A DNA stretch of 27,420 nt from Streptomyces rubellomurinus (lineage in GTDB: Bacteria; Actinomycetota; Actinomycetes; Streptomycetales; Streptomycetaceae), in contig NZ_JZKH01000095.1 in NCBI RefSeq assembly GCF_000961885.1, forward strand, positions 1-27,420, read 5' to 3'. Made by a program: the position numbers and the translations under genes. Shown here one piece after another: positions 1-7,622 of this stretch; position 1 is the first letter of the stretch, and the number at the start of each line of letters is the position of its first letter. The notes beneath the pieces were generated by a model, which was not told where the DNA came from, searched no databases, and was given only the letters and a program-made list of their open reading frames with translations.

Positions 1-586
1 CTTCACCCAGACCACGGCCGCCGACTTCAACGGCGACGGCATAGCCGACCTGGTCGCCCGGGACTCCTCCGGCAACCTCTACCTGTGGACCGGCAACGCT
101 GGCGGCACCTTCAGCACCAAGAAACTGCTGACCGGAGGCTGGAACTTCACCCAGACAACCGCCGCCGACTTCCGCGGCACGGGCCACGCCGACCTGGTCG
201 CGGCCGACTCCAACGGTAATCTCTACCGCTGGCCGGGCAACGGCGACGGCACCTTCGGCAGCCGCGTCCTGCTGACCGGAGGCTGGAACTTCACCCAGAC
301 AACCGCCGCCGACTTCCGCGGCACGGGCCACGCCGACCTCATCGCGCGCGACGACACCACCGGCACCCTCTACCGCTGGCCCGGCAACGGCGACGGCACC
401 TTCGGCGCGAGGACGGCGGTCACCACCGGCTGGGCTCCGTTCTCCCAGACCACCGCCGGCAGGTTCCGCGGCACCGCTGCCGCCGACCTCATCGCCCGCA
501 ACGACACCACAGGCGATCTCGACGAGTGGGACAACGCCGGCCACGCCTCCTTCACCCGGCCACTGCGACTCAGCGGCGGCTGGTAG
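1..586 (+). CDS. FG-GAP/VCBS repeat protein, C-terminal part (5' end outside window)
   Basis: The open frame begins at base 2 and ends at TAG 584-586, so only the last 194 residues are present. They consist of about four tandem units of 48-49 residues, each with a core like TAADFxGxGxADLxARD followed by a Gly/Asp-rich turn (NGDGTFG) and an aromatic strand (LYRWPGN). This is the pattern of FG-GAP/VCBS blades, which form beta-propellers in secreted or surface proteins and often bind calcium through the DxDGxxD-like loops. Repeats end at a tryptophan just before the stop, so the propeller is the C-terminal module. The enzyme or binding domain it is attached to lies upstream and cannot be seen. 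In Streptomyces such propellers commonly follow secreted hydrolase or trypsin-like domains; that is family knowledge, not shown here. Confidence 0.85.
   Translation, partial: FTQTTAADFNGDGIADLVARDSSGNLYLWTGNAGGTFSTKKLLTGGWNFTQTTAADFRGTGHADLVAADSNGNLYRWPGNGDGTFGSRVLLTGGWNFTQTTAADFRGTGHADLIARDDTTGTLYRWPGNGDGTFGARTAVTTGWAPFSQTTAGRFRGTAAADLIARNDTTGDLDEWDNAGHASFTRPLRLSGGW
125..339 (+). repeat. 71-bp exact repeat within the FG-GAP gene
   Basis: Bases 125-195 and 269-339 are identical over 71 bp, at an offset of 144 bp (48 codons). A second match, from CTCTACCGCT at 221 and at 368, continues the similarity at an offset of 147 bp because one loop carries one extra codon. Identity at silent positions points to recent duplication or gene conversion of a propeller blade. 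Confidence 0.9.
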
Positions 587-643
587 GCAGCCTCCCTCCC
601 GCTGAGGCCTCGGGCCCCCGTACGAGCGCGGCGTTCAAGAGAT

Positions 644-654
644 CGTTTCAAACG
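644..654. promoter_or_regulatory. Short palindrome upstream of the beta-lactamase-like gene
   Basis: CGTTT-C-AAACG is an 11-bp inverted repeat located 54 bp upstream of the preferred GTG start at 708, in an otherwise GC-rich intergenic stretch. It could be an operator, but no partner regulator is nearby and half-sites of 5 bp can occur by chance. Confidence 0.3.
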
Positions 655-707
655 GTGTTCGAATGAGTAGGGCGTCATCGCGCCACCCGTCACCGGGAGG
701 GGAAACC

Positions 708-2237
708 GTGTCGAAGGACATGTACAAGGAGTTCGCGGACAACGTCGACCGCGAGGTCGCCAAGCTCGTGGACCGCACCAACCGGGCGGCCGCGCAGGCC
801 GTCGACCGGGCGCTGGGCAGGACGGCCACCGCGGCGGCGTTCGACACCGCCCACTGGCAGCGCCGGCTCGACGACCTGCTCACCACCCACCGCATCCCCG
901 GCGCCGTGCTGGCCGTTCTCACCAACGGGGAGATCCACGAACTCGCCAGTGGCATCCTGCACACCGGCACCGGTGTCGAGACCACCGTCGACTCCGTGTT
1001 CCAGATCGGCTCGGTCAGCAAGGGCTACACCGCCGCCCTCGTCCTGAGCCTCGCCGACGCGGGGAAGCTCGACCCGGACCAGCCGGTCGTGGCGGTCCTG
1101 CCGGACTTCGCCCTCGCCGACGCCGAGGCCGCCCGCACCATCACGCCGCGTCAGCTGCTCAACCACACCAGCGGGATCGAGGGCGACTACGTGAACGACA
1201 CGGGCCGTGGCGACGACTGCCTGGCCCGCTACGTCGACGGCACTCGCAAGGTCGGCCTCACCAATCCGCCCGGCGCCACCATGTCCTACTCCAGCACCGC
1301 GTACAACGTCCTGGGTCGGATCGGCGAGGTGGTCACCGGCCGGACCTGGGACGAGGCGCTCAAGGAGCTGATCTGCGACCCGCTCGGGCTCCGGCAGACC
1401 ATGACGCTTCCCGAGGAGGTCCTGCGCTTCCGCGCCGCGATGGGGCACATGGGCGAGCCCGGTGAGGACCCGACGCCCACCCCGCTGTGGAACATGCTGC
1501 CCCGCTCCGCCGGACCGTACGGCGGCATCAGCGCCACCGCGGCCGACGTGGTCCGCTTCGCCCGGCTGTTCATCGACGGCGGCACCTCGCCGGACGGCAC
1601 CCGGGTGCTCTCCGCCGCGGCTGTGGAGGCGATGCTCACCCGCGAGGTGGAGATGCCCGACCAGTGGTTCCTCGGCGCACACTGGGGCCTCGGCTGGGGT
1701 CTCTTCGAGTGGGACGGCGCTCGTGGCTTCGGCCATGACGGCAGCACCTTCGGCCAACTCGCCTACCTGCGGGCCATTCCGGAGAAGGGCCTCGCCATCG
1801 CCCTGCTCACCAACGGCGGAGGCGCCGCACCGAAGGTCCACGAGGCTCTCTGCCGCGAACTGAGCGCCGAACTCGCCGGAGTCACCATGCCCGCGTTCGA
1901 ACCGGCCGAGAACCCCCCGGTCGTCGACACGGCGCCCTTCACCGGCCGCTACAAGCGCGAGGGCTTCCTCATGACCATCACCGCCCGTGCCGAAGCCGAA
2001 GCCGAAGGCGACGGCGAAGGCGTGCTGGATCTGCGCTACGAAGGCGTCGAAGGCCTCGCCGGCACCTTCGACCCGCTCGTCTGGCACCTCACCCCCGTCT
2101 CCGACACCCCTGCCAAGACCGTCTTCGCCGGCCGCCGCAACGACAAGGACGCCTGGATCCCCGTCGTCTTCTACGCCCTCGGCGACGGCACGCGCTACGT
2201 CCACTTCGGCGTCCGCGCCACCGCCAAGTCCGGCTGA
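708..2237 (+). CDS. Serine beta-lactamase-like hydrolase (class C / esterase family)
   Basis: A 509-residue penicillin-binding-protein-like serine hydrolase. All three family motifs can be read: S-V-S-K (S102, K105; nucleophile and general base), Y-S-S at Y194-S196 (the YxN/YxS motif), and H-D-G at 343-345 (the KTG-equivalent box). After the hydrolase domain (about 60-400), residues 405-509 form a beta-rich tail like the lipocalin-type domains found behind such hydrolases. I chose GTG 708 over ATG 663 because GGGAGGGG at 695-702 is a good ribosome site five bases before it, while 663 has none. No signal peptide is evident; the N-terminus is charged and probably helical, so a cytoplasmic esterase, amidase or D-aminopeptidase role is as likely as beta-lactam hydrolysis. 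A strong hairpin follows the stop, indicating a single-gene unit. Confidence 0.85.
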   Translation: MSKDMYKEFADNVDREVAKLVDRTNRAAAQAVDRALGRTATAAAFDTAHWQRRLDDLLTTHRIPGAVLAVLTNGEIHELASGILHTGTGVETTVDSVFQIGSVSKGYTAALVLSLADAGKLDPDQPVVAVLPDFALADAEAARTITPRQLLNHTSGIEGDYVNDTGRGDDCLARYVDGTRKVGLTNPPGATMSYSSTAYNVLGRIGEVVTGRTWDEALKELICDPLGLRQTMTLPEEVLRFRAAMGHMGEPGEDPTPTPLWNMLPRSAGPYGGISATAADVVRFARLFIDGGTSPDGTRVLSAAAVEAMLTREVEMPDQWFLGAHWGLGWGLFEWDGARGFGHDGSTFGQLAYLRAIPEKGLAIALLTNGGGAAPKVHEALCRELSAELAGVTMPAFEPAENPPVVDTAPFTGRYKREGFLMTITARAEAEAEGDGEGVLDLRYEGVEGLAGTFDPLVWHLTPVSDTPAKTVFAGRRNDKDAWIPVVFYALGDGTRYVHFGVRATAKSG

Positions 2238-2280
2238 CCCCGCCACACCTCGACCTGCCCCGCGGCTGACACCACCCGCC

Positions 2281-2311
2281 CGCCCGCCCCGCGCACCCAG
2301 CGGGGCGGGCG
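2281..2311 (+). terminator. Hairpin terminator after the beta-lactamase-like gene
   Basis: Perfect 12-bp GC-only stem (2281-2292 with 2300-2311) and a 7-base loop, beginning 44 bases past the stop codon. There is no U tract, as is common in actinobacteria. Confidence 0.7.
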
Positions 2312-2575
2312 CACCGGCACCCGGCACCCGCACGGAAATCCCGGCACCGGTCGGGAGGCGGCCGGGCGGGTGTGGTCGGCGCCCCCGGCCGGGCCGGAGT
2401 GCGGGGTCGGCCGGCTGCCGGATCACTGCGCCGCCGCCCTGACGAGTACGACTACCCGCCTTCCCCGGCCACGGCGGCGAGTTCATCCAGCAGTACGGCG
2501 ACGGCCGCATCGGTGAACCGTCCGGGAGAAGCTGCCATCGCGCACCATGGCCGGCTCGGCGAGCCGGTCCTGCTC
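2312..2575. other. Intergenic stretch without a supported gene
   Basis: With the terminator before it, this makes about 340 bp between convergent genes. The reverse strand holds a 28-codon frame (about 2452-2535) with plausible codon use ending just before the terminator side, but it has no ribosome binding site and no recognisable homologue. It may be a gene remnant. Confidence 0.4.
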
Positions 2576-3109
2576 CTACGTGTCGTAGACGGACTCGTGG
2601 ACCAGGCCCGTGACGAACGCCTCGAAGCTCTCCGCGACCAGGGTGATCGCGAAGCCGTTCTCCTGGTCGACGTGCACCACGGTCGGCTCGCCGTGCCTGC
2701 CGCACGCGCGGTAGTCGAGGGCGAGCATGTCGTGGCCGGCCGAAGGTGTGTCGGCGAAGTAGACACCGATGTCGGGGTACTCCCACATCTCGATCCAGAA
2801 CAGGCTGCCGAACTCGCCGCCGAGCGACTGCGACCGGGTCCGCCCGATGCCCCGGATACCGGTGATCTCGATGTAGTCGTCGGCCCGGTCCGTCGCCTCG
2901 GGCATGGGGAAGCAGGTCCGGGTCGGAGTGCCGCCGTTGTGCACGGTCATCAGCGCGATGTAGGAGTCGGGCAGCCGGTATCCGCCGAGCTCCTCCTCCA
3001 ACGCCTCGATCAACTCCCGTGAGGGCGGGGCCTCCTCCACGTACGCCTCCAGGGCGTACGCCGAGTCGTCCCAGAAGCCGTCGACGTCGAAGCCCTCGAA
3101 GTGTCCCAC
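2576..3109 (-). CDS. SUKH / SMI1-KNR4 family protein (putative orphan immunity protein)
   Basis: A 177-residue protein with the SUKH signature: an N-terminal helix leading into a segment reading E-x-L-G-G-Y-R-L-P-D-S-Y (the E..LG..LP..Y pattern), then H-N-G-G, acidic and aromatic strands (FWIEMWEYPDIGVYF), and a terminal helix. SUKH proteins are known as immunity proteins of contact-dependent and other polymorphic toxins, and as orphan copies in actinobacteria. GTG 3109 is preceded on the reverse strand by GGGAGGG four bases away, supporting the start. It is transcribed alone: the downstream neighbour is convergent and no toxin gene or toxin-like C-terminal domain is visible in this window. 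It is cytoplasmic, with no signal peptide. The family assignment is firm; what it protects against is unknown. Confidence 0.8.
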   Translation of the reverse strand: MGHFEGFDVDGFWDDSAYALEAYVEEAPPSRELIEALEEELGGYRLPDSYIALMTVHNGGTPTRTCFPMPEATDRADDYIEITGIRGIGRTRSQSLGGEFGSLFWIEMWEYPDIGVYFADTPSAGHDMLALDYRACGRHGEPTVVHVDQENGFAITLVAESFEAFVTGLVHESVYDT

Positions 3110-3189
3110 CGCGCCCTCCCACGCCTACTCGTCCGGCGATTGTACGTTCGGCTCCCGGGCCCGGGGGTAGCGCGGGGCTTCCTCGGAGC

Positions 3190-4449
3190 TCAGCGGGTGG
3201 GCATCTGGAGGTCGTAGTCGCGGAAGTCGACGGCGTACCAGGCGACCATCTGCGAGGCGACCTTGAACATCTGCGCGTGGATCGGGGCGAGCAGCGGGAA
3301 CGTCTGCTGGACCTCGTAGGCGGGCCGGTACAGGTACGGCGCGAGCGTGGCGACGGGGGTGTCGAGGGCCGGGTTGGGCTTGATGTCCAGCACGTCGGCG
3401 ACGTGCGCGTCCATCATCCGGACCATGGACGCCCCGACCGCGCCGGCGCCGGGGAAGATCTTCCGGTCCATCCAGTCCAGCATGTTGTGCGCGAGCTTGG
3501 TGCCCTCGTCGGACGGGGCCCGGTGGTTGGCGGCGGCATCGGCGAGGACCTGGTTGGCCTGGTCGAGGGTCCGCGGGTTGTACGCGTCCTGGATGCCCAG
3601 CAGGCGGCCGCCGACGCGCACCAGGGCCAGCAGCTCGTCGATCTGCTGCCGGGTGGGGCGGAAGTCGTACTTGGCGGCCAACTGGAGGTTGTAGGCGCCC
3701 ACGTACATGAGCTCCTCGACCTCCAGCCGCTGGCTGATCGGCATGCCGTCCCGGGCGGTGTTCCACCCGTGCGCCAGGCCCATGTGCCGGGCCGCGGCGT
3801 GCACGAGCCGCAGCTTGACCAGGGTGACCAGGGCGTTGCCGGACGGGTTCCAGCTGTTGTGGCCGAACGAGTCCCACATGGTGTTCATCGTGCGGGAGAA
3901 GCGCCGGCCGATGTCCATCACGAGGTCGTACTTGGCGTACCAGACCGACTTGGCGAGCAGCGGGTCGGCAAGCGCGGCGAAGAGGCCGCCGAAGGCCTCG
4001 GTCACCGTGATCGCCTCCATGTTGCCCTGGAGGAGCTTGATCGAGTCGCCGTGCGCCAGCCGGTCGACCGCCGCGCGCTCCTCGGCGCTCAGCACGGCGT
4101 TGCGCCGCAGGAAGTCGTACAGCACGGGCGGGGCCGCGTCCGGCACCGGCTGGTCGTTGCGCGTCCAGTCGTGGAAGGCCTGGTTGGCCACCGCCATCCG
4201 GTCGGTGCGCACCAACTCCTCGATGACCTCGTCGGCTTCGGGGTCGCCCTCCTGCGCGGCCCGGTCGGTCGGCAGTTCCCAGGCCGACGCGGGATCCGCG
4301 GCGGCGGGGTCGCGGTGTTCCCGCGCCCGGCCGGAGTCGGCGGTGGAGGCGGCCGCCGGAAGGCCGGTGGCGGCGACACCGGCGACGCCGGCGGCCAGGG
4401 CGGCGGCGAGGGTGCTGCGCCTGCTCATGAAGTGGTCCATGCGCCACAT
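3190..4449 (-). CDS. Exported DUF2236 heme oxygenase, latex-clearing-protein-like
   Basis: A 419-residue protein starting with a twin-arginine-like signal (S-R-R-S-T-L at 9-14, then an Ala-rich hydrophobic stretch to about residue 35). The mature part matches the DUF2236/MpaB/latex clearing protein (Lcp) fold: R-L-V-H-A-A-A-R-H at 214-222 reproduces the R-x2-H-x3-R-H arrangement in which the histidine (H217 here) is the proximal heme ligand. R183 and T187 lie at the same distance from it as the conserved Arg and Thr of Lcp from Streptomyces K30 as I remember its numbering. The residue before T187 is Arg (R186), where Lcp has the distal Lys. Lcp proteins cleave polyisoprene outside the cell with O2. 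ATG 4449 was chosen over 4440 and 4428 because GGGAGGT lies 12 bases upstream. It is divergent from the multicopper oxidase gene. The substrate may well not be rubber; other DUF2236 members act on other substrates. Confidence 0.7.
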   Translation of the reverse strand: MWRMDHFMSRRSTLAAALAAGVAGVAATGLPAAASTADSGRAREHRDPAAADPASAWELPTDRAAQEGDPEADEVIEELVRTDRMAVANQAFHDWTRNDQPVPDAAPPVLYDFLRRNAVLSAEERAAVDRLAHGDSIKLLQGNMEAITVTEAFGGLFAALADPLLAKSVWYAKYDLVMDIGRRFSRTMNTMWDSFGHNSWNPSGNALVTLVKLRLVHAAARHMGLAHGWNTARDGMPISQRLEVEELMYVGAYNLQLAAKYDFRPTRQQIDELLALVRVGGRLLGIQDAYNPRTLDQANQVLADAAANHRAPSDEGTKLAHNMLDWMDRKIFPGAGAVGASMVRMMDAHVADVLDIKPNPALDTPVATLAPYLYRPAYEVQQTFPLLAPIHAQMFKVASQMVAWYAVDFRDYDLQMPTR

Positions 4450-4689
4450 GGTGCGTAGCCGACCTCCCTCGCTCCAGTGATCACCGTGCGAGGTCACCCG
4501 AAATGATGGGTGAACCGTCAACATGCTGCCGCCTGCGGTGCCGTAGGGGGCGCCTCCTTGGACGGGTGGCCGCCCGGCGGCGTGGCGGTGCCCGGGCGGC
4601 TGTTCCACGGGTTGTCGGTGGCCGACCGAGCGGTCAGGCTGTAGCCGCGTCACAAACCCTGACGAAACGGTACGAATCACGGAGGCCTG
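4450..4689. promoter_or_regulatory. Divergent promoter region of the two exported oxidases, with inverted repeats
   Basis: 240 bp separate the two starts. The stretch contains an 8-bp palindrome GTGATCAC at 4477-4484 and an inverted repeat TCACCC/GGGTGA at 4494-4499 and 4508-4513 with an 8-base spacer. Both lie on the side of the heme oxygenase gene and are plausible operator sites. A GGAGG ribosome site at 4681-4685 serves the rightward gene. I could not assign promoter hexamers with confidence. Confidence 0.4.
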
Positions 4690-6270
4690 ATGTCCCATGA
4701 CATCGGCGGCGCCGCCGGCCCCCGCCGGCGACAGGCGCGGCGCACCGGACGGGTGATCCACGCGGCGGCCGGGGTGGCGGTCCTCCTCTCGGCGGCCATC
4801 GGCGCCCAGGCGAGGGCGGACGCGACCCGGCCGCCCTCGACGGCCGAGCAGGAGAAGGGCATGCGGGCGGGCACGCCCTTCCAGGAGCCGGCCACCGCGG
4901 ACGCGACCGCCGCGGACGGCGAGAGCGTCACCATCACCCTGGGCGCCACCCGGAGCCTGTTCGACGTCTCCGGGCGCCCGGTCCACGGAGCCACCTACAC
5001 GGGCTCGTTCGTCGCCCCCACCATCCGGGTGAACCCGGGGTCGACCATCACCGTCCGCCTCGTCAACGAGCTGCCGGTCGCCACCAACCTGCACTTCCAC
5101 GGCCTGCACGTGTCACCCGAGGGCCAGTCCGACGACCCCTTCCTGTGCGTCGCCCCGGGCCGCTCCACCACCTACCGGCTGGCCGTCCCCGCCGAGCACC
5201 CGCAGGGCACCTTCTGGTACCACAGCCACGCCATGGGCACCACCTGCCCCGACCCCGCGGCCCCGAGCGCGCCGGGCACGCCCGGGGACGTGGAGAACCA
5301 GGTCTTCGCCGGCCTGTCCGGAGCCCTGCTCGTCGGGGACGACCGCACCCTGCTCCCGCCGGAGCTGCGGCAGATCACCGCGCACACCCTCGTGCTCAAG
5401 GACGTCCAGCTCGACGCCGCCGGCCGCATCGCCCAGAACACCGCCACCACGTCGATCGACTCCGGCAACCCCACCGTCCGCCTGGTCAACGGCCGGCTGC
5501 GGCCCGTCCTGGAGATGAGACCCGACGAGACCCAGCTGTGGCGCCTCGTCAACGCCGGAGCCGACATCTTCTACCGCCTCCACCTCGACGGCCACCGCTT
5601 CACCGTCGTCGGCGAGGACGGCACCCCCGTCGCCCGGGTGACCACCGCCGACACCCTGCTCCTGCCGCCCGGCAAGCGCTACGACGTCCTCGTCACCGCC
5701 GACCCCCACCCCACCCGCACGACGCTGCGCACCACCGCCTACAGCAACGGGCCGCAGGGCGACGCCTACCCGGACACGGAGCTGGCGACGGTCGCGGTCA
5801 CCGGCGCGCCCGTACACCGCCTGCCGGACGTCACCGGCGCCCTCCCCACCGCCCCGGCCGACCTCGCCGCGGCGCCCGTCGCCCGGCGGCGGACGGTGGA
5901 CCTGACCGAGAGCGCGGACGGCAACACCTTCTACATCAACGGGAAGCGGTTCACGGACGGCAGCTCCGTCTTCGCCACCCCGGCCAGGCTCGGCACGGTC
6001 GAGGAGTGGACCATCCGCAACCACTCCGGCGAGGACCACCCCATCCACCTGCACACCACCTCCTTCCAGGTGGTCTCCGTCCAGGGGGCTCCGCAGCCCT
6101 ACACCCACCGCCAGGACACCGTCCCCGTCCCCCACGCGGTCGACGGCACCCCCGGCACGACGGTGATCCGGGTCGCCTTCGCCGACTACCCGGGCCGCTG
6201 GATGTTCCACTGCCACATCGCCGCCCACGAGGACCACGGCATGATGAGCTACCTCGACGTGGTCCCGTAG
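4690..6270 (+). CDS. Exported three-domain multicopper oxidase (laccase-like)
   Basis: 526 residues with a basic N-terminus (PRRRQARR) and a hydrophobic stretch (about 24-42) consistent with an export signal. The four copper-binding blocks are all present: H-F-H-G at 135-138, W-Y-H-S-H at 176-180, H-P-I-H-L-H at 450-455, and H-C-H-I-x3-H at 507-513 followed by Met 518, the usual axial residue of the type 1 site. The spacing, with two blocks in the first domain and two in the last, fits a three-domain enzyme of normal length rather than the small two-domain laccase common in Streptomyces. It would oxidise phenolics, metal ions or similar donors with O2 reduced to water outside the membrane. 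ATG 4690 follows GGAGG by four bases. It is divergent from the heme oxygenase gene and meets the thioesterase gene end to end with a 20-bp gap. Confidence 0.9.
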   Translation: MSHDIGGAAGPRRRQARRTGRVIHAAAGVAVLLSAAIGAQARADATRPPSTAEQEKGMRAGTPFQEPATADATAADGESVTITLGATRSLFDVSGRPVHGATYTGSFVAPTIRVNPGSTITVRLVNELPVATNLHFHGLHVSPEGQSDDPFLCVAPGRSTTYRLAVPAEHPQGTFWYHSHAMGTTCPDPAAPSAPGTPGDVENQVFAGLSGALLVGDDRTLLPPELRQITAHTLVLKDVQLDAAGRIAQNTATTSIDSGNPTVRLVNGRLRPVLEMRPDETQLWRLVNAGADIFYRLHLDGHRFTVVGEDGTPVARVTTADTLLLPPGKRYDVLVTADPHPTRTTLRTTAYSNGPQGDAYPDTELATVAVTGAPVHRLPDVTGALPTAPADLAAAPVARRRTVDLTESADGNTFYINGKRFTDGSSVFATPARLGTVEEWTIRNHSGEDHPIHLHTTSFQVVSVQGAPQPYTHRQDTVPVPHAVDGTPGTTVIRVAFADYPGRWMFHCHIAAHEDHGMMSYLDVVP

Positions 6271-6290
6271 GCGGGCAGGCGGGCTTCCGG

Positions 6291-6746
6291 TCAGCTCATG
6301 GACCGCAGGAGGCAGGTGAGGCGGGCGGTGCAGACCCGCTTGCCGGTGGCGTCGGTGATGACGATCTCGTAGGTCGCGGTGGTGCGGCCGAGGTGGACGG
6401 CGGTGGCGACGCCGGTCACCGTGCCGGTGCGGACGGCGCGGTGGTGGGTGCAGTTCAGGTCGACTCCGACCGGGTACTTGGTCGGACCGCCGTGCAGTGC
6501 CGCCGCCGTCGAGCCGAGGCTCTCGGCGAGGACGGCGGAGGCGCCGCCGTGGAGGAGGCCGTAGGGCTGGGTGTTGCCCTCGACGGGCATCGTGCCGACG
6601 ACCCGGTCGCCGGAAGCCTCCAGGATGCGGATGCCCATGCGGTCGCAGAGCGGGCCGGCGGAGAAGAGGGTCGACAGGTCGATTCCTGCGGCGTCCCAGG
6701 CGTCCAGGACGTCCTGGGGGAACGTGGTGGTGCTCGTGTCGGACAT
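6291..6746 (-). CDS. PaaI-type hotdog-fold thioesterase
   Basis: 151 residues, the normal length for a single hotdog domain. The catalytic-loop signature is present: L-H-G-G at 65-68 with a Glu at 75 on the following long helix (ASAVLAES), and the later strand V-G-V-D-L-N-C-T-H-H typical of PaaI/DUF4442 thioesterases (usually N-x-x-F/H in that strand). These enzymes hydrolyse acyl-CoA thioesters, often phenylacetyl-type or 1,4-dihydroxy-2-naphthoyl-CoA. Substrate cannot be told from sequence. It is divergent from the TetR gene with a repeat-rich region between them, so it is probably that regulator's target. Cytoplasmic. Confidence 0.85.
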   Translation of the reverse strand: MSDTSTTTFPQDVLDAWDAAGIDLSTLFSAGPLCDRMGIRILEASGDRVVGTMPVEGNTQPYGLLHGGASAVLAESLGSTAAALHGGPTKYPVGVDLNCTHHRAVRTGTVTGVATAVHLGRTTATYEIVITDATGKRVCTARLTCLLRSMS

Positions 6747-6820
6747 GTGCTTCGGGCTCCGGGGCTCTGCGCTGGGGTCGGACGGCCGGAGGCGGTGTGG
6801 ATCCCCTTCGCGCCCGGCTT

Positions 6821-6867
6821 GCTACGGTCGTGTAGCTTCAGGACCGTAGCTTCAGCTGTGTAGCTTT
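6821..6867. promoter_or_regulatory. Repeat operator between the thioesterase and TetR genes
   Basis: GTAGCTTCA occurs at 6832-6840 and 6846-6854, and GTAGCTTTG at 6860-6868: three direct repeats at an exact 14-bp period. Overlapping them is a 9-bp inverted repeat, GCTACGGTC at 6821-6829 and GACCGTAGC at 6842-6850. It lies 20-66 bp upstream of the regulator start, where a TetR-family dimer would be expected to bind and repress both divergent promoters. Confidence 0.7.
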
Positions 6868-6886
6868 GCAAGGTACGATCCGGCAC

Positions 6887-7537
6887 ATGGCCAGAGCGCA
6901 GACCACCCCCAAGCGGCCCTACGCTCCTCGGCTGCCTCCCGTGGAGCGCCGTGAGCAACTGCTCGACACCGCGCTGGAGATCATCAACGCCGACGGGGTG
7001 GCCGCCGTGTCGGTCGACGCCGTCGCCCGGCTCGCCGGCGTCACCCGCCCGGTGGTCTACGGCCAGTTCACCGACGCGAACCACATCCTCCGCGACCTGC
7101 TCGAACGCGAGGGGCAGCGCGCCCTCGCCCAGCTCGCCGACGTCGTCCCCGCCGACCCGGCCGACGCCGACCCCGTCGAGGTCTTCACCGCCGTCGCCCG
7201 CGGCTTCTTCGACGCCGTCCTCGCCCACCCCGCCCGCTGGCGCGCCATCCTGCTACCCGTCGACACCTCACCGGCACCGGTGCGCAAGTACAAGGAAGCC
7301 ACCGAGGCCGACCTCCGCACCCGCCTCGCGGACACCACCCGCCGGTTCCTCCGCGGCCGGCCGGGCACCGACACCGTCGACGTCGACCTCCTCGCCCACG
7401 TCCTGCTCACCACCCTCGAGGACGGCGGCCGGCTCCTCCTGCGCGACCCCGCCACCTACCCCCCGCAACGGCTCACCGACCTCGCGCGCTTCCTCGTCGA
7501 GACCTTCCTCCACCGCTACCCCCGCACCACCCGGTAG
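6887..7537 (+). CDS. TetR-family transcriptional regulator
   Basis: 216 residues. The N-terminal helix-turn-helix is clear: R-R-E-Q-L-L-D-T-A-L-E-I-I at about 20-32, then G-V-A-A-V-S-V-D-A-V-A-R-L-A-G-V-T-R-P-V-V-Y as the recognition region, followed by Y-G-Q-F and the long helix 4. The remaining residues are an all-helical ligand/dimer domain with no assignable ligand. I chose ATG 6887 rather than an in-frame TTG at 6866, because the TTG lies inside the third operator repeat. It is divergent from the hotdog thioesterase and convergent with the tachylectin-like gene. It probably represses itself and the thioesterase; the inducer may be an acyl-CoA or a related lipophilic compound (inference). 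Confidence 0.9.
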   Translation: MARAQTTPKRPYAPRLPPVERREQLLDTALEIINADGVAAVSVDAVARLAGVTRPVVYGQFTDANHILRDLLEREGQRALAQLADVVPADPADADPVEVFTAVARGFFDAVLAHPARWRAILLPVDTSPAPVRKYKEATEADLRTRLADTTRRFLRGRPGTDTVDVDLLAHVLLTTLEDGGRLLLRDPATYPPQRLTDLARFLVETFLHRYPRTTR

Positions 7538-7622
7538 CCCCGACTGCCCGGCCCGCTGGCTGGGCAAGTCACCGCCCCGATCCGCGCATTGAGAGTCGCC
7601 GCTCACTTACCGATGCGGCCGG

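Noticed and set aside
2452..2535. A possible 28-residue peptide on the reverse strand
   Set aside because: Codon use is plausible but there is no ribosome site or homology that I can recall; too short to call from sequence alone.
690..3122. An 810-codon open frame on the reverse strand across the beta-lactamase-like and SUKH genes
   Set aside because: It is antisense to a protein with all three serine hydrolase motifs, is composed mostly of Gly, Arg, Ala and Val, and lacks any domain. High GC makes such antisense frames long.
3150..3163. The palindromic sequence CCCGGGCCCGGG between the SUKH and Lcp-like genes
   Set aside because: Self-complementary GC runs are common at this base composition, and it has no loop to make it a terminator.
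3019..4458. A 479-codon plus-strand frame opposite the Lcp-like gene
   Set aside because: Repetitive Gly/Val/Arg/His composition, and the opposite strand encodes a recognisable exported oxygenase with a Tat signal.
7545..7566. TGCCC/GGGCA hairpin between the TetR and tachylectin-like genes
   Set aside because: A 5-bp stem with a 12-base loop is not convincing as a terminator.
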